Counted from the first letter of the stretch, positions 27,133-35,027 are shown. The stretch: 64,000 bases of DNA from Zunongwangia pacifica (GCF_023499215.1 NZ_JAKHSK010000009.1:89862-153861); one strand, 5' to 3'. Program-made: numbers and translations. The notes: generated from the sequence alone by a model not told the origin.

Positions 27133-28026
27133 ATGAAAAATCATTTAAAAACCTTTTGGGCATTTGCCCTGATACTCGGCTTTGCCGTACAATCTTACGC
27201 ACAGGATAGTGCAAAAACTCCGCTTGCATTAGGCAAGATAGAACCGTATAGAATGGAAGTTACCTACGATAAAACTTCACATCTTATTTTTCCGACCGCC
27301 ATCCGTTATGTGGATTTGGGAAGCGAATACCTGATTGCTGGAAAAGCGGAAGATGCGGAAAATGTATTGCGTGTAAAAGCATCGGTAAGGGAATTTGAAG
27401 CGGAAACCAATTTTTCAGTTATCACAAATGACGGGCGTTTTTACAGTTTCAATGTGTATTACAGTCCCTATCCCGAAGCGTTGAGCTATGACCTCTTGAC
27501 AATGCAAAAGGCGGTTGATAAAGCCAACGGAAACGATGTGCTTTTTGAAGAATTGGGCAACAATTCGCCATCATTGGCAGGCTTGCTTTTGGAAACCATT
27601 TACAAAAAGGACAAACGTATTGTAAAGCATATCGGGGCTAAGAGTTTCGGTATTCAGTTTATCCTCAAAGGTATCTACATACACAACGGCAAATACTATT
27701 TCCATACGGAATTGAGAAACCGTACCAATGTGCCGTTTCAGATTGATTTTGTGAATTTCAAAGTGGTGGATAAAAAGGTAGCCAAACGTACCGTAGTGCA
27801 GGAACGCCCGATGATACCGCTTAGGACTTACAAACCATTGGATGAGATTGGCGGAAAAACGACCGAGCAAAACGTGTTCCTGTTAGACCAATTTACCATT
27901 GCCGATGACAAGGTACTACTTATTGAGATTTTCGAGAAAAACGGTGGCAGGCATCAGACACTCCAGATAGAAAATTCCGACTTAATCAAAGCTCGTTTGA
28001 TTAACGATATGCACCTGAAATTTTAA
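27133..28026 (+). CDS. traN: Conjugal transfer protein TraN (VirB9-like)
   Basis: The 297-residue protein has a signal peptide (FWAFALILGFAVQSYAQD) and a beta-rich mature part. The conserved blocks are TSHLIFPTAIRYVDLGSEY and KSFGIQFILKGIYIHNGKYY, as in the TraN/VirB9 family. It should form the outer-membrane core complex with TraM. Full length, with no irregularities. Confidence 0.88.
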   Translation: MKNHLKTFWAFALILGFAVQSYAQDSAKTPLALGKIEPYRMEVTYDKTSHLIFPTAIRYVDLGSEYLIAGKAEDAENVLRVKASVREFEAETNFSVITNDGRFYSFNVYYSPYPEALSYDLLTMQKAVDKANGNDVLFEELGNNSPSLAGLLLETIYKKDKRIVKHIGAKSFGIQFILKGIYIHNGKYYFHTELRNRTNVPFQIDFVNFKVVDKKVAKRTVVQERPMIPLRTYKPLDEIGGKTTEQNVFLLDQFTIADDKVLLIEIFEKNGGRHQTLQIENSDLIKARLINDMHLKF

Positions 28027-28047
28027 TAACCTTTTAAAGTAAATAAT

Positions 28048-28608
28048 ATGAAAAAGTATATCTATACCGTGATGCTCATCTTTATGGCCATCACGGTCAC
28101 ACAGGCACAAAGAATGTTACCTAAACAGAAAGGATTGGAAGTGAGTACGGGTGTGCTGTCCGATGATAAAATCGGTAACGATTATTACATCAATGTAGCA
28201 ATGACCGTAAACGGCAAAAATGGTAACTACCAGCTTTGGGCGTTGGAATATACACACCAATACCACGATTATAAAGACCTCCGCATACCGCAGGAAACTT
28301 ATACCGCAGAGGGCGGTTACAGTTTCTTCCTGTTGGGCGATGTTCGTAAGAACATCACGCTGAACTTTGGAATAACAGGCGTAGTCGGTTACGAAAGCAT
28401 CAACCGTGGCGAAGCAATGTTGTATGACGGAGCGAAGATACTGAGCGAAGACAATTTTGTTTACGGAGCAGGCGGACGGCTCACATTTGAAACGTACCTG
28501 TCCGACCGTTTTGTGTTAGTCCTGCAAGGGCGTACAAAGGTTTTGTGGGGTACAGACTTGGAACAATTCCGACCGTCCGCAGGCGTGGGATTAAGGTTTA
28601 ATTTTTAA
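28048..28608 (+). CDS. traO: Conjugal transfer protein TraO
   Basis: The 186-residue protein has a signal peptide (YIYTVMLIFMAITVTQAQ) and a beta-barrel-like body rich in aromatic strands, ending in an aromatic residue (GLRFNF), as many outer-membrane proteins do. This matches Bacteroidetes TraO, an outer-membrane part of the mating pore. It lies 8 bases before the traQ-like gene. Confidence 0.82.
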   Translation: MKKYIYTVMLIFMAITVTQAQRMLPKQKGLEVSTGVLSDDKIGNDYYINVAMTVNGKNGNYQLWALEYTHQYHDYKDLRIPQETYTAEGGYSFFLLGDVRKNITLNFGITGVVGYESINRGEAMLYDGAKILSEDNFVYGAGGRLTFETYLSDRFVLVLQGRTKVLWGTDLEQFRPSAGVGLRFNF

Positions 28609-28616
28609 AATGTAAA

Positions 28617-29069
28617 ATGATGATAGCAATATTCAATAAATTCAGGATAGGATTAAGCTCAATATATATACTCTTGGCAATCCTCACGGCTTCGGTTACG
28701 TTGGTATCTTGTAGCAAAGACGATGAACTCGAAATACAGAACGATTTCCCTTTTGAGGTCAAAGTAATGCCTGTACCCAAAGATATTGCCAGTGGGCAGA
28801 CCGTAGAGATACGGATTACCATACAGCGAACAGGCAATTACAGCAACACGCAATATTTTCTCCGCTACTTTCAATTTGACGGTCAAGGCACATTGCGGTA
28901 TTATGACGAACCACCGTATTTGCCAAACGATTTGTATTCGTTGCCAACGGAGCAGTTCCGGTTGTATTACACTTCGGCATCTACCGTATCACAATCCTTT
29001 GAGGTTTGGATTTCCGATAACTTCGGTAACGAAAAGCAGTTGAGCTTTCAGTTCAACAGTAGTGATTAA
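28617..29069 (+). CDS. traQ: Conjugal transfer lipoprotein TraQ (DUF3872)
   Basis: The 150-residue protein has a lipoprotein signal ending LVSCSKDDE, and a small beta domain containing TIQRTGNYSNTQYFLRYFQF, the DUF3872/TraQ family. A traP-type gene is not present between traO and this gene, unlike CTnDOT. It ends the mating-pore operon; a terminator follows 20 bases later. Confidence 0.8.
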   Translation: MMIAIFNKFRIGLSSIYILLAILTASVTLVSCSKDDELEIQNDFPFEVKVMPVPKDIASGQTVEIRITIQRTGNYSNTQYFLRYFQFDGQGTLRYYDEPPYLPNDLYSLPTEQFRLYYTSASTVSQSFEVWISDNFGNEKQLSFQFNSSD

Positions 29070-29087
29070 TGCTACTTATATAAAAGC

Positions 29088-29116
29088 AAAACCGACTGTT
29101 ACAGGTCGGTTTTTTG
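29088..29116 (+). terminator. Terminator of the traE-Q operon
   Basis: AAAACCGAC pairs with GTCGGTTTT and is followed by more T residues, 19 bases after the traQ stop. Confidence 0.85.
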
Positions 29117-29180
29117 CTTTTCAGCTTTCGGTGTACGTTGTTTTTTGTTTAAATTTACTTGAATTATAATCTTAACGGGT

Positions 29181-29462
29181 ATGGATACAGTTACGGCTCA
29201 ATTGGTGTTTGGTATTATTGTTATCGTTATTGCGATAGTGCTTATTTATTGGATAAACCGCAGGAAATTTTATAGGCGTAATGGTATGGGTGCAGAGGGA
29301 TTTTCGAGTTTTGAAGCATCTGTATTTACCCGTTTTATAGAACGTGTCGGCAAATGGATTGCATACGCTTTGATAATTCTCGGTATTGTCTGTATATGGA
29401 CTTATAGCCAAATGAAAAAGGACAAAGAGAAGCAACAAGTGGAGATACCTAACTCGAAATAA
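29181..29462 (+). CDS. Small two-helix membrane protein
   Basis: The 93-residue protein has two hydrophobic helices (FGIIVIVIAIVLIYWINRR and IAYALIILGIVCIWTYS) joined by a basic/Gly loop (RRNGMGAEGFSSFEASVF), with a Lys-rich C terminus. I do not recognise the family. It lies between the tra terminator and the HEPN-like gene and could belong to either the conjugation set or the defence-like cargo. Confidence 0.6.
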   Translation: MDTVTAQLVFGIIVIVIAIVLIYWINRRKFYRRNGMGAEGFSSFEASVFTRFIERVGKWIAYALIILGIVCIWTYSQMKKDKEKQQVEIPNSK

Positions 29463-29524
29463 GTATTTTTATGGAAATTTAGATTATATGATTTAGTATT
29501 CATAATAAAGAGGAAAATTATAAA

Positions 29525-30325
29525 ATGACAAAATCCTTTGATGACATAACCCTACGAAATATATCTGATATTATATCAAATATACTGACACATACGAAAA
29601 TTACAGAACATTTATCAGGTGCTGGTATTTCTCAATCTCAATATGGCACAAATAAAACAGACAGATTGTTTTATGCTTTAAAAGAAAGACAAGCACAAGA
29701 CAGATGTGGAAATAATGTATTGGCATTTGTTGTTAGATTATTAAATCCTAAAAGATATAATTCCGAAGATGAATTTGAAAAAGATAGAACAACTATCAAT
29801 GAGAAACTTGTTTATGAAGGGATAGAAATTGATAAAAGTGGACAGCCCCGACAAGTTGATAAGGCGAAAACTATTTCGGAAGCAAAAAGCAGGTCACTAA
29901 AAATCAAAGAAAAAGTACACGGAATTGGAGTTCATTCAGAAATTTTGCCTTATTGTGAAGCTGAATGGTTAAAGGAAAATTATTTTCACGCTATACTTGA
30001 AATTACGAAAAGTGTAGCAGAGAGGCTTAGGCAAAAAAGTGGCTATACTTCAGACGGAGCAGATTTAGTTGATGATTGTTTTGCGTTGGGAAAGGACAAA
30101 AGACCTATGCTTGCTTTCAATACTCTGAAAAATCAAAGCGAAGAAAGTGAACACAAAGGTTTTGGAAATTTCTGCAAAGGATTTTTTTCTATGTACAGAA
30201 ATCCAAAAGCACACAACCCCAAAATATTGGAAGATACCCAACTTTCACAAATGACAGAAGTTTTGGTTGTAGCAACAATTATTCACAACAAACTTGATAA
30301 CACTTATAAAACGGGGCTTAAATAA
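29525..30325 (+). CDS. TIGR02391/Ymh-like protein with HEPN-type RNase motif
   Basis: The 266-residue protein has a C-terminal module of the TIGR02391 (Ymh) type: YFHAILEITKSVAERLRQKS, then FCKGFFSMYRNPKAHNP. The RNPKAH stretch at residues 225-230 fits the Rx4H catalytic motif of HEPN RNases. The N-terminal half is a separate helical domain I do not recognise. Such proteins turn up in defence islands and on mobile elements, so an abortive-infection or stress role is plausible but unproven. The gene is AT-rich compared with the tra genes, stands alone and is closed by a strong terminator, which fits cargo. Confidence 0.65.
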   Translation: MTKSFDDITLRNISDIISNILTHTKITEHLSGAGISQSQYGTNKTDRLFYALKERQAQDRCGNNVLAFVVRLLNPKRYNSEDEFEKDRTTINEKLVYEGIEIDKSGQPRQVDKAKTISEAKSRSLKIKEKVHGIGVHSEILPYCEAEWLKENYFHAILEITKSVAERLRQKSGYTSDGADLVDDCFALGKDKRPMLAFNTLKNQSEESEHKGFGNFCKGFFSMYRNPKAHNPKILEDTQLSQMTEVLVVATIIHNKLDNTYKTGLK

Positions 30326-30326
30326 A

Positions 30327-30361
30327 AAAAATCGGATAGCTCAAAAGGTTATCCGATTTTT
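30327..30361 (+). terminator. Terminator after the HEPN-like gene
   Basis: A 12-bp perfect stem (AAAAATCGGATA / TATCCGATTTTT) with an 11-base loop sits directly after the stop codon. It could work on both strands. Confidence 0.88.
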
Positions 30362-30381
30362 CGTTTATGGCAAAAGTAAAA

Positions 30382-30452
30382 AGCCAAACACTGCCTTTCA
30401 ACGCCAATCAATGCAACCTTTCCCAATCCTGCAATAAGCCTTTATAAATTCG
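30382..30452 (+). promoter_or_regulatory. P5: 10-bp phased GCC array plus -7 element for the two HTH genes
   Basis: Half-sites have their G at 30383, 30393, 30403 and 30413, exactly 10 bp apart. TAAATTCG starts 32 bp after the last G, at 30445. The transcript should begin near 30457, some 20 bases before the first HTH gene. The second repeat (TGCCTTTCAA) is identical to that of P1. There is no -33 TTTG. Confidence 0.6.
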
Positions 30453-30478
30453 ACTTCCACAGAAAAAATGAGCAAACA

Positions 30479-30790
30479 ATGGAAGTTATTGCAATACAAA
30501 AAACCGCATTGGACGGAATGAAGAATGACCTAAGGGAACTTTTGGAAATGACCGAAAATGCCACACGAAAATATACCCCGATTTTCAAAGAGGAGCAATG
30601 GCTCGATAACCAGGAAGTGTGTTTGATGATGAACATTACCAAACGGACTTTGCAGACCTACAAGGACAAAGGCTTATTACCATATTCCAAACTGAACCGC
30701 AAGAATTATTATAAACGCTCGGACGTACAGGCTTTACTCGAAGCCGGACAGCCGTACAATACCAACGACAATGGATTTACTGACGAATGA
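30479..30790 (+). CDS. Excisionase-like HTH protein (Xis2c/2d type), first copy
   Basis: The 103-residue protein has an N-terminal coiled helix and a MerR/excisionase-type helix-turn-helix (EVCLMMNITKRTLQTYKDKG, then LPYSKLNRKNYYKRSDVQAL). Small paired HTH proteins of this sort (Xis2c and Xis2d in CTnDOT) control excision and activate transfer genes. That function is inferred here by similarity and position. It is driven by P5 and overlaps the next HTH gene by 20 bases. Confidence 0.72.
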   Translation: MEVIAIQKTALDGMKNDLRELLEMTENATRKYTPIFKEEQWLDNQEVCLMMNITKRTLQTYKDKGLLPYSKLNRKNYYKRSDVQALLEAGQPYNTNDNGFTDE

Positions 30791-31070
30791 AACGGAAGAA
30801 ATCATCGCCCATCAGGAAATGATAATGCAGTTGAGAAACCGTATTGAAGAAATATTAAAAAATTACCGTCCTGTAATGAACGGAGAAATATACTTGTCGG
30901 GCGAAGATGTGTGTAGGCTGTTACATATCAGTAAACGGACTTTACAGCAATACCGTGACGATAATATCCTGCCGTATATACAAATTGGGGGTAAGATTAT
31001 TTATAAGGAAACGGATATTCTGACCGTCTTAGAACAGAACTATATAACCAATGACAGACATTGCTTCTAA
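30771..31070 (+). CDS. Excisionase-like HTH protein, second copy
   Basis: The 99-residue protein repeats the architecture of its upstream neighbour: N-terminal coiled helix, then EDVCRLLHISKRTLQQYRDD and ILPYIQIGGKIIYKETDI. The two recognition helices are nearly the same (SKRTLQQYRD versus TKRTLQTYKD), so they are paralogues, probably forming a heteromeric regulator. Coupled translation by a 20-base overlap supports a joint role. A candidate TAnnTTTG promoter and structured RNA follow downstream. Confidence 0.72.
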   Translation: MDLLTNETEEIIAHQEMIMQLRNRIEEILKNYRPVMNGEIYLSGEDVCRLLHISKRTLQQYRDDNILPYIQIGGKIIYKETDILTVLEQNYITNDRHCF

Positions 31071-31110
31071 TTAATTTGGTTCTGACTATGTTTCAACGGA
31101 AGGACTTTAG

Positions 31111-31118
31111 TATATTTG
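31111..31118 (+). promoter_or_regulatory. -7 promoter element (TATATTTG) before the structured RNA
   Basis: A perfect TAnnTTTG sequence with a weak TTTC around 31091 as the upstream box. Transcription would start at about 31124 and cover the structured RNA and the receiver gene. Confidence 0.45.
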
Positions 31119-31161
31119 CTATGTAAAATATAACAATACTTAAAGTGTTTTTGCTTTAGGT

Positions 31162-31280
31162 CTTGGTACTGAAAACTGGTAATTTTTTGTATCCCCAAGA
31201 CAATAAGTAAGAACGCTCACGTCATAGGCGTGGGCGCTCGCTTATTCGGGGATTAAGGCGTACCAGTGCCTCAGTATCGG
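31162..31280 (+). ncRNA. Candidate structured RNA or leader, about 115 nt
   Basis: Four nested helices share one axis. The outer helix pairs TACTGA and ACTGGTA (31166-31180) with TACCAGT and TCAGTA (31261-31276). Then ATCCCC (31190) pairs with GGGGAT (31248), AATAAG (31202) with CTTATT (31241), and GCTCACG (31215) with CGTGGGC (31229). Each helix is separated by small internal loops. It lies between the second HTH gene and the receiver gene, 65 bases before the latter. Either a 5' leader of that gene or an independent small RNA. In CTnDOT a small RNA (RteR) downstream of the excision genes represses transfer; whether this is an analogue is unknown. Confidence 0.45.
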
Positions 31281-31344
31281 TAAGTGTGGTTGCCTGCGCT
31301 TCTTTTTTTTGTGCAGGGCTACATCAACTCAAAAAAGTAATGAT

Positions 31345-31794
31345 ATGGAAACTGGTACAGCACAACAAAAAATTGCCCTCGCCTTTATCAATGATAAAAG
31401 CCCGATTTTGGATTTGACCTGCAACGACCTCGTTGCTTCAGGAATTGAAGTATTGTTCCGTTCTGAAAACATTGAAGACGGACTATCTCAATTACCAGCA
31501 TTAAAAACACTTCCCAACATTTGTATTATTGACCTTGATTTTTACAATAAGAATGTGCTGGCACAGCTTCAAGAATTGAGAACACAATATCCAACCATTA
31601 ACCTGATTGCACATAATGATATTGATGCAGAAAAAGCCGTAAAACCTCTTTTGGAAATTGGTTTTACAGGTTATTTGCTCATTGGTAGCGATACGGACGA
31701 TTTTAAAAAAGCTATTGATGTTGTTACCAATGGCGGTAGATATTTTAGTGTGGGAGTAGCGGAAATTGCACAGGAATATTTCAGTAATAAGTAA
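31345..31794 (+). CDS. Degenerate stand-alone response-regulator receiver
   Basis: From the ATG at 31345 (149 residues; an upstream in-frame start at 31309 is less likely) the protein looks like the receiver half of a NarL/LuxR-type regulator: IALAFINDKSPI, phospho-site-like IIDLDFY with Asp63, and GFTGYLLIGSDTDDFKKAI. There is no DNA-binding output domain. The conserved Lys of the usual GYLLK block is replaced (Ile113), and only one acidic residue remains at the N-terminal pocket. It may therefore bind a partner without normal phosphotransfer. It sits downstream of the structured RNA and faces the PRTRC operon. Confidence 0.6.
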   Translation: METGTAQQKIALAFINDKSPILDLTCNDLVASGIEVLFRSENIEDGLSQLPALKTLPNICIIDLDFYNKNVLAQLQELRTQYPTINLIAHNDIDAEKAVKPLLEIGFTGYLLIGSDTDDFKKAIDVVTNGGRYFSVGVAEIAQEYFSNK

Positions 31795-32072
31795 CGTTCC
31801 GATTATAATAGTATAAAATATCTGTTCTAATCAAGCGGCGTTCTTTTGCTTCTTTTCTTTGGTCGCTTATGTGAAAAGAAAAGAAGTCATTGCATACCTA
31901 ATCATTGGGATAATGAATATCCCACACAATAATGTCGCAACCTGTTTGGTAAAAGGTAGAGAAAGGAAATTGTGTAGCGGTGCATTTTGACAAAGGGGTT
32001 GCACCGATTTGATGCAAAAAGACTGTCCCGACCATCGGGAGGATCTGTCTTTTTGCCGCCCGACTTTTCGGG
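31795..32072. other. Gene-free convergent region with two hairpins
   Basis: No supported gene. A 12-bp perfect palindrome (CTTCTTTTCTTT at 31849, AAAGAAAAGAAG at 31875) follows the receiver gene by about 55 bases. A composite hairpin at 32014-32056 lies 17 bases beyond the leftward thiF stop. Confidence 0.6.
32014..32056. terminator. Composite terminator hairpin next to thiF
   Basis: A 10-bp outer stem (GCAAAAAGAC / GTCTTTTTGC) encloses a 6-bp inner stem (TCCCGA / TCGGGA). It lies just past the end of the leftward PRTRC operon and can act on both strands. Confidence 0.65.
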
Positions 32073-32879
32073 TCAGGCGACTTTTATCGGGTGGGTGCGG
32101 AAATCTTTCAGATTGTGAAAAAATCCTTTGTATTCAGTCATTCCCCTGCGAAATAAGTTCCACAGCAAAGAACAACCCATTTGGGTTAATGAGGAATTGA
32201 TAAACAAGTCCTGGTGTTCCAACGCTTCGGCAAGGGAGCAACTTGGCGTGTTATCCTCTTGTTCGGATTGCTTCAGCAATTCGCCAAATTCATCGGTAAC
32301 AAATGGCAGGCTTGCCACCGTTTGGTATTTCTCTGAATTGGGTTGCTTTATCTCTCCGATAGTAGATAGTAGCACTTGTCCTGTATCTTGGCTGTTGCCA
32401 AAATCCAACCAATATTTCGGCTCATCTTGGTAGTGTCTGCGGTAACTTATTTCTTTAAGAATTTCAGCAACGCCAAACCTCGCCTGTACATTGTCCACAC
32501 AAGTAATAGTAATGATTGCCCTTGCTTTTTCGGGTATTCTACCAAACTTGTCCTTTTCAAATTTTACCGTTTCGGCTTTCCAATTTGTACCGATGCAACG
32601 ATTGATACGGTTTATCAATGCAACCGATTTGTACAATCCTGTTTCACTTTCAAAAAAACGCTGTCTGCCTAAATTGGCACTCGTGATAACATCATCATCC
32701 CAAAGGCGGACTTGCAACCCTGCGTGTCCCAACGCTATCAAGCTCTCGTTTATTTCCATTAAAGCGGTCAATACTTTTGAGCCTGTGCCACCTGCCCCGA
32801 TAAGGTTTACCGAAATTGGGTTTGTCGGATTGAGCAGATAATTGTCCGTAAAATGGATTGCTGTTTTTGCTGTATTCAT
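32073..32879 (-). CDS. PRTRC system ThiF/E1-like protein
   Basis: The 268-residue protein has a Rossmann nucleotide site ISVNLIGAGGTGSKVLTAL at about 23-41 and the E1-family VRLWDDDVITSANLGRQRFF at about 57-76. This is the ThiF-like member of PRTRC clusters. E1-like enzymes adenylate the C terminus of a small protein; the PRTRC substrate is unknown. I start at the ATG at 32879, which shares one base with the protein B stop (TGATG); a GTG one codon upstream is also open. It is the last gene of the leftward maintenance operon. Confidence 0.82.
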   Translation of the reverse strand: MNTAKTAIHFTDNYLLNPTNPISVNLIGAGGTGSKVLTALMEINESLIALGHAGLQVRLWDDDVITSANLGRQRFFESETGLYKSVALINRINRCIGTNWKAETVKFEKDKFGRIPEKARAIITITCVDNVQARFGVAEILKEISYRRHYQDEPKYWLDFGNSQDTGQVLLSTIGEIKQPNSEKYQTVASLPFVTDEFGELLKQSEQEDNTPSCSLAEALEHQDLFINSSLTQMGCSLLWNLFRRGMTEYKGFFHNLKDFRTHPIKVA

Positions 32880-33601
32880 CACAATAGATTTTTAAGGGTT
32901 TTGTTATTCTTTTTTAATACTTCTTTCGGAAAAGGTTTATCAGTATTGATAAGGTCTTTCCAAAGGTTTACAATGTTTTTTTTCGTGAGGTTCTCGCATA
33001 ATGAATGGCTGAAATAGGAATTAAAAAAATAATGTTCCCACGCCTGTGTAAATTCCTCAACCGAAGCCGAATTTTTAATATCAATACTAACAGTACCCAT
33101 ACATACATTGCCCTTTTCGTAGATATTGAAGAAAGGTGCGTAATGCAATGGCGTTTTCTCGGTGGGTCTTCTGTCGCTTGCCAAAGCAAATACAGTAAGA
33201 CTGCTTTTGCTCGCTAACCAAAGCATTGGCGGTACTTGTGCCATTCCGTTGGATATGCCCAAACTATCCACAAAATACAGTTGTCTTTGCTGTGCTTTGG
33301 TGTACCATAATACTATACCTTTTTCAGCATTTGGATTGATATGCAGAATGTTTGTAGGCAATATTCCCTTTGACTTTAAAAAGGCTGTGTTCTTTTCTTC
33401 ATCGGTCTGTAACGCCTTTGCCAATACGTTGGCTTCTTTTACGGTCAATGGGTGGGCATTGATAGGCGTTCCGTTGCTATCCATATCGAAATGCTCCACG
33501 TACATTGCTGTATCTGTTCCTTTGGTTTCATAGAAAACCAAAGCGGATTTTGGATAGTATAATGTGCCGAAATCTTTGGTTATGTCGTTTACGGTGTTCA
33601 T
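32879..33601 (-). CDS. PRTRC system protein B
   Basis: The 240-residue soluble protein has the conserved blocks of PRTRC protein B: FYETKGTDTAMYVEHFDMD, GIVLWYTKAQQRQLYFVD and LHYAPFFNIYEKGNVCMGTV. Its biochemistry is unknown; it always travels with the ThiF-like protein. It overlaps the upstream gene by 4 bases (ATGA) and the thiF gene by one, so the end of this operon is tightly coupled. Confidence 0.8.
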   Translation of the reverse strand: MNTVNDITKDFGTLYYPKSALVFYETKGTDTAMYVEHFDMDSNGTPINAHPLTVKEANVLAKALQTDEEKNTAFLKSKGILPTNILHINPNAEKGIVLWYTKAQQRQLYFVDSLGISNGMAQVPPMLWLASKSSLTVFALASDRRPTEKTPLHYAPFFNIYEKGNVCMGTVSIDIKNSASVEEFTQAWEHYFFNSYFSHSLCENLTKKNIVNLWKDLINTDKPFPKEVLKKNNKTLKNLL

Positions 33602-34764
33602 TTTTCTGTTGTTTTATAGTTATATAATAAGTAAGAAAGGTCATCCAACAATTCAAACAGGCGATTTTCAAAATCAAGGTTGCCTTGTGTTATTTTACTG
33701 CCGTCAAATGCTTTGCAAATGGTCGGCTCTTCCATTTTTCCGTATTCGTTGAACTCATTGTTGATGCTTTCGGAAAGGCTTTCATATAGCCAACCTTTGG
33801 TATCTGCGATAAATGAAATGTACTTTTCCATTCCGATTGCTTCGGTTTCGTAATCATCGTCATAAGGGTCTTCTTCGGGCAATGGTGCGTTTCTAAAAAA
33901 AGTTGCTTTCGGATATTCAGTACAAAGGGCAAACGCATTACACGCTACCTGCCAACATTCCCTGTCGAACGTGTCAAGGCTTTTAAATCGGTTCAAACGC
34001 TGTTCAAATATCTTTAGATTGCTTCGGTTAAATAACTTTTGTTCTATCCTGTCGCCAATATATTCGGCATTTCTCAACTCACTTCTATATGTTTCTGTTT
34101 CGTCCGTTTCCTCGTCCTGTTCTACCCAATCTTTATGCGTTTCATACAACCAATACAAATAGCTGTCTTCCTGCCTGTAATACGGCACATCGGCAATATG
34201 GTACAGATAACTGCATACCGATACAAGTAGCTGTGCGGTCTTTTTACGCTTCGGGTCTTTGAGCATTTTAAAGAGTGGTGCAATAGGAATATAATACAAG
34301 GTTGTACCTACATTATACCTTTCCTCACTTACAAAAAAGGTTTTCTTACTATCCTGTACCAATTTGAAACTGTCCCAATTTATGTTGGTACGTTTTACTT
34401 TGGTTTCCATATCCCACATAGATAATACTACATTGTATGGAAACTCAAAATCTTGGGTTTGCATCGGTTCAATGCTGTAATGCTCGGCAAGTCGGGAAAG
34501 GGACTTGTAAAAATCCCTCTCCGTTTTCTGACAAGCCTGTACGGATTGTGCTGTTTTCAGTTTAGGCAGAAACGTACACTTTAGAATACCATTGGTAGCA
34601 TTGCTATCGGTACGGATTTCTGCTTGTCTTTCTGCACTTGGTTTGCGTCCTTTGGTCTTTGTAGCCAATTTGCGAACTCGCCCAACTGTCGGTGTAACTG
34701 CTGTTGTCGTTTCTGTTCGGGTATATTGATTGTTCCCGATATGATGTTGCGTTGCATAATTCAT
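33598..34764 (-). CDS. Unknown 388-residue protein of the PRTRC operon
   Basis: It has a disordered, Thr/Lys-rich first 60 residues (VRKLATKTKGRKPSAERQ) and a helical body with many aromatic residues, such as LYYIPIAPLFKMLKDPKRKK. It has no signal peptide or membrane helix. I do not recognise the family. Its place between PRTRC C and B, coupled to B by a 4-base overlap, suggests a PRTRC-associated factor (the slot of protein D or F in other clusters), but I cannot show homology. Confidence 0.6.
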   Translation of the reverse strand: MNYATQHHIGNNQYTRTETTTAVTPTVGRVRKLATKTKGRKPSAERQAEIRTDSNATNGILKCTFLPKLKTAQSVQACQKTERDFYKSLSRLAEHYSIEPMQTQDFEFPYNVVLSMWDMETKVKRTNINWDSFKLVQDSKKTFFVSEERYNVGTTLYYIPIAPLFKMLKDPKRKKTAQLLVSVCSYLYHIADVPYYRQEDSYLYWLYETHKDWVEQDEETDETETYRSELRNAEYIGDRIEQKLFNRSNLKIFEQRLNRFKSLDTFDRECWQVACNAFALCTEYPKATFFRNAPLPEEDPYDDDYETEAIGMEKYISFIADTKGWLYESLSESINNEFNEYGKMEEPTICKAFDGSKITQGNLDFENRLFELLDDLSYLLYNYKTTEK

Positions 34765-34781
34765 CGTTTTAAAATTTTGGT

Positions 34782-35000
34782 TTAACCTTTCGTACCCATT
34801 ACGCTCTCAAATTTGTACTCTACCGCATCGTCTTTTATCTGTGGTGCAGATGCTTTTGCCGTTGTCAAAATCGGGTACATATTGGCGTAAAAATTCATTA
34901 CGGCTTCCACGCTCCAACGTGGCTCTGGGTCGGTCAGTCTGATGTCCTGTCCTTTGTCTTTGAGTATGAAAACTCGTTCTAATTGCGTTGCTAATAACAT
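34782..35000 (-). CDS. PRTRC system protein C
   Basis: The 72-residue protein contains RVFILKDKGQDIRLTDPEPR and VEAVMNFYANMYPILTTAK, the compact beta-grasp-like pattern of PRTRC protein C. As the smallest member beside a ThiF-like enzyme it is the natural candidate for a ubiquitin-like substrate. It ends in KG rather than the usual GG, which argues against simple C-terminal conjugation. 27 bases separate it from protein E. Confidence 0.75.
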   Translation of the reverse strand: MLLATQLERVFILKDKGQDIRLTDPEPRWSVEAVMNFYANMYPILTTAKASAPQIKDDAVEYKFESVMGTKG

Positions 35001-35027
35001 AACTTTCTAATTTTGGGGTTAACACTT

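Noticed and set aside
31866..32013. A small RNA gene between the two hairpins
   Set aside because: No TAnnTTTG promoter or clear fold apart from the terminator-type stems; too little support.
32009..32200. A 63-codon plus-strand frame starting inside a hairpin
   Set aside because: It overlaps the terminator and the end of the thiF gene on the other strand; composition is not protein-like.
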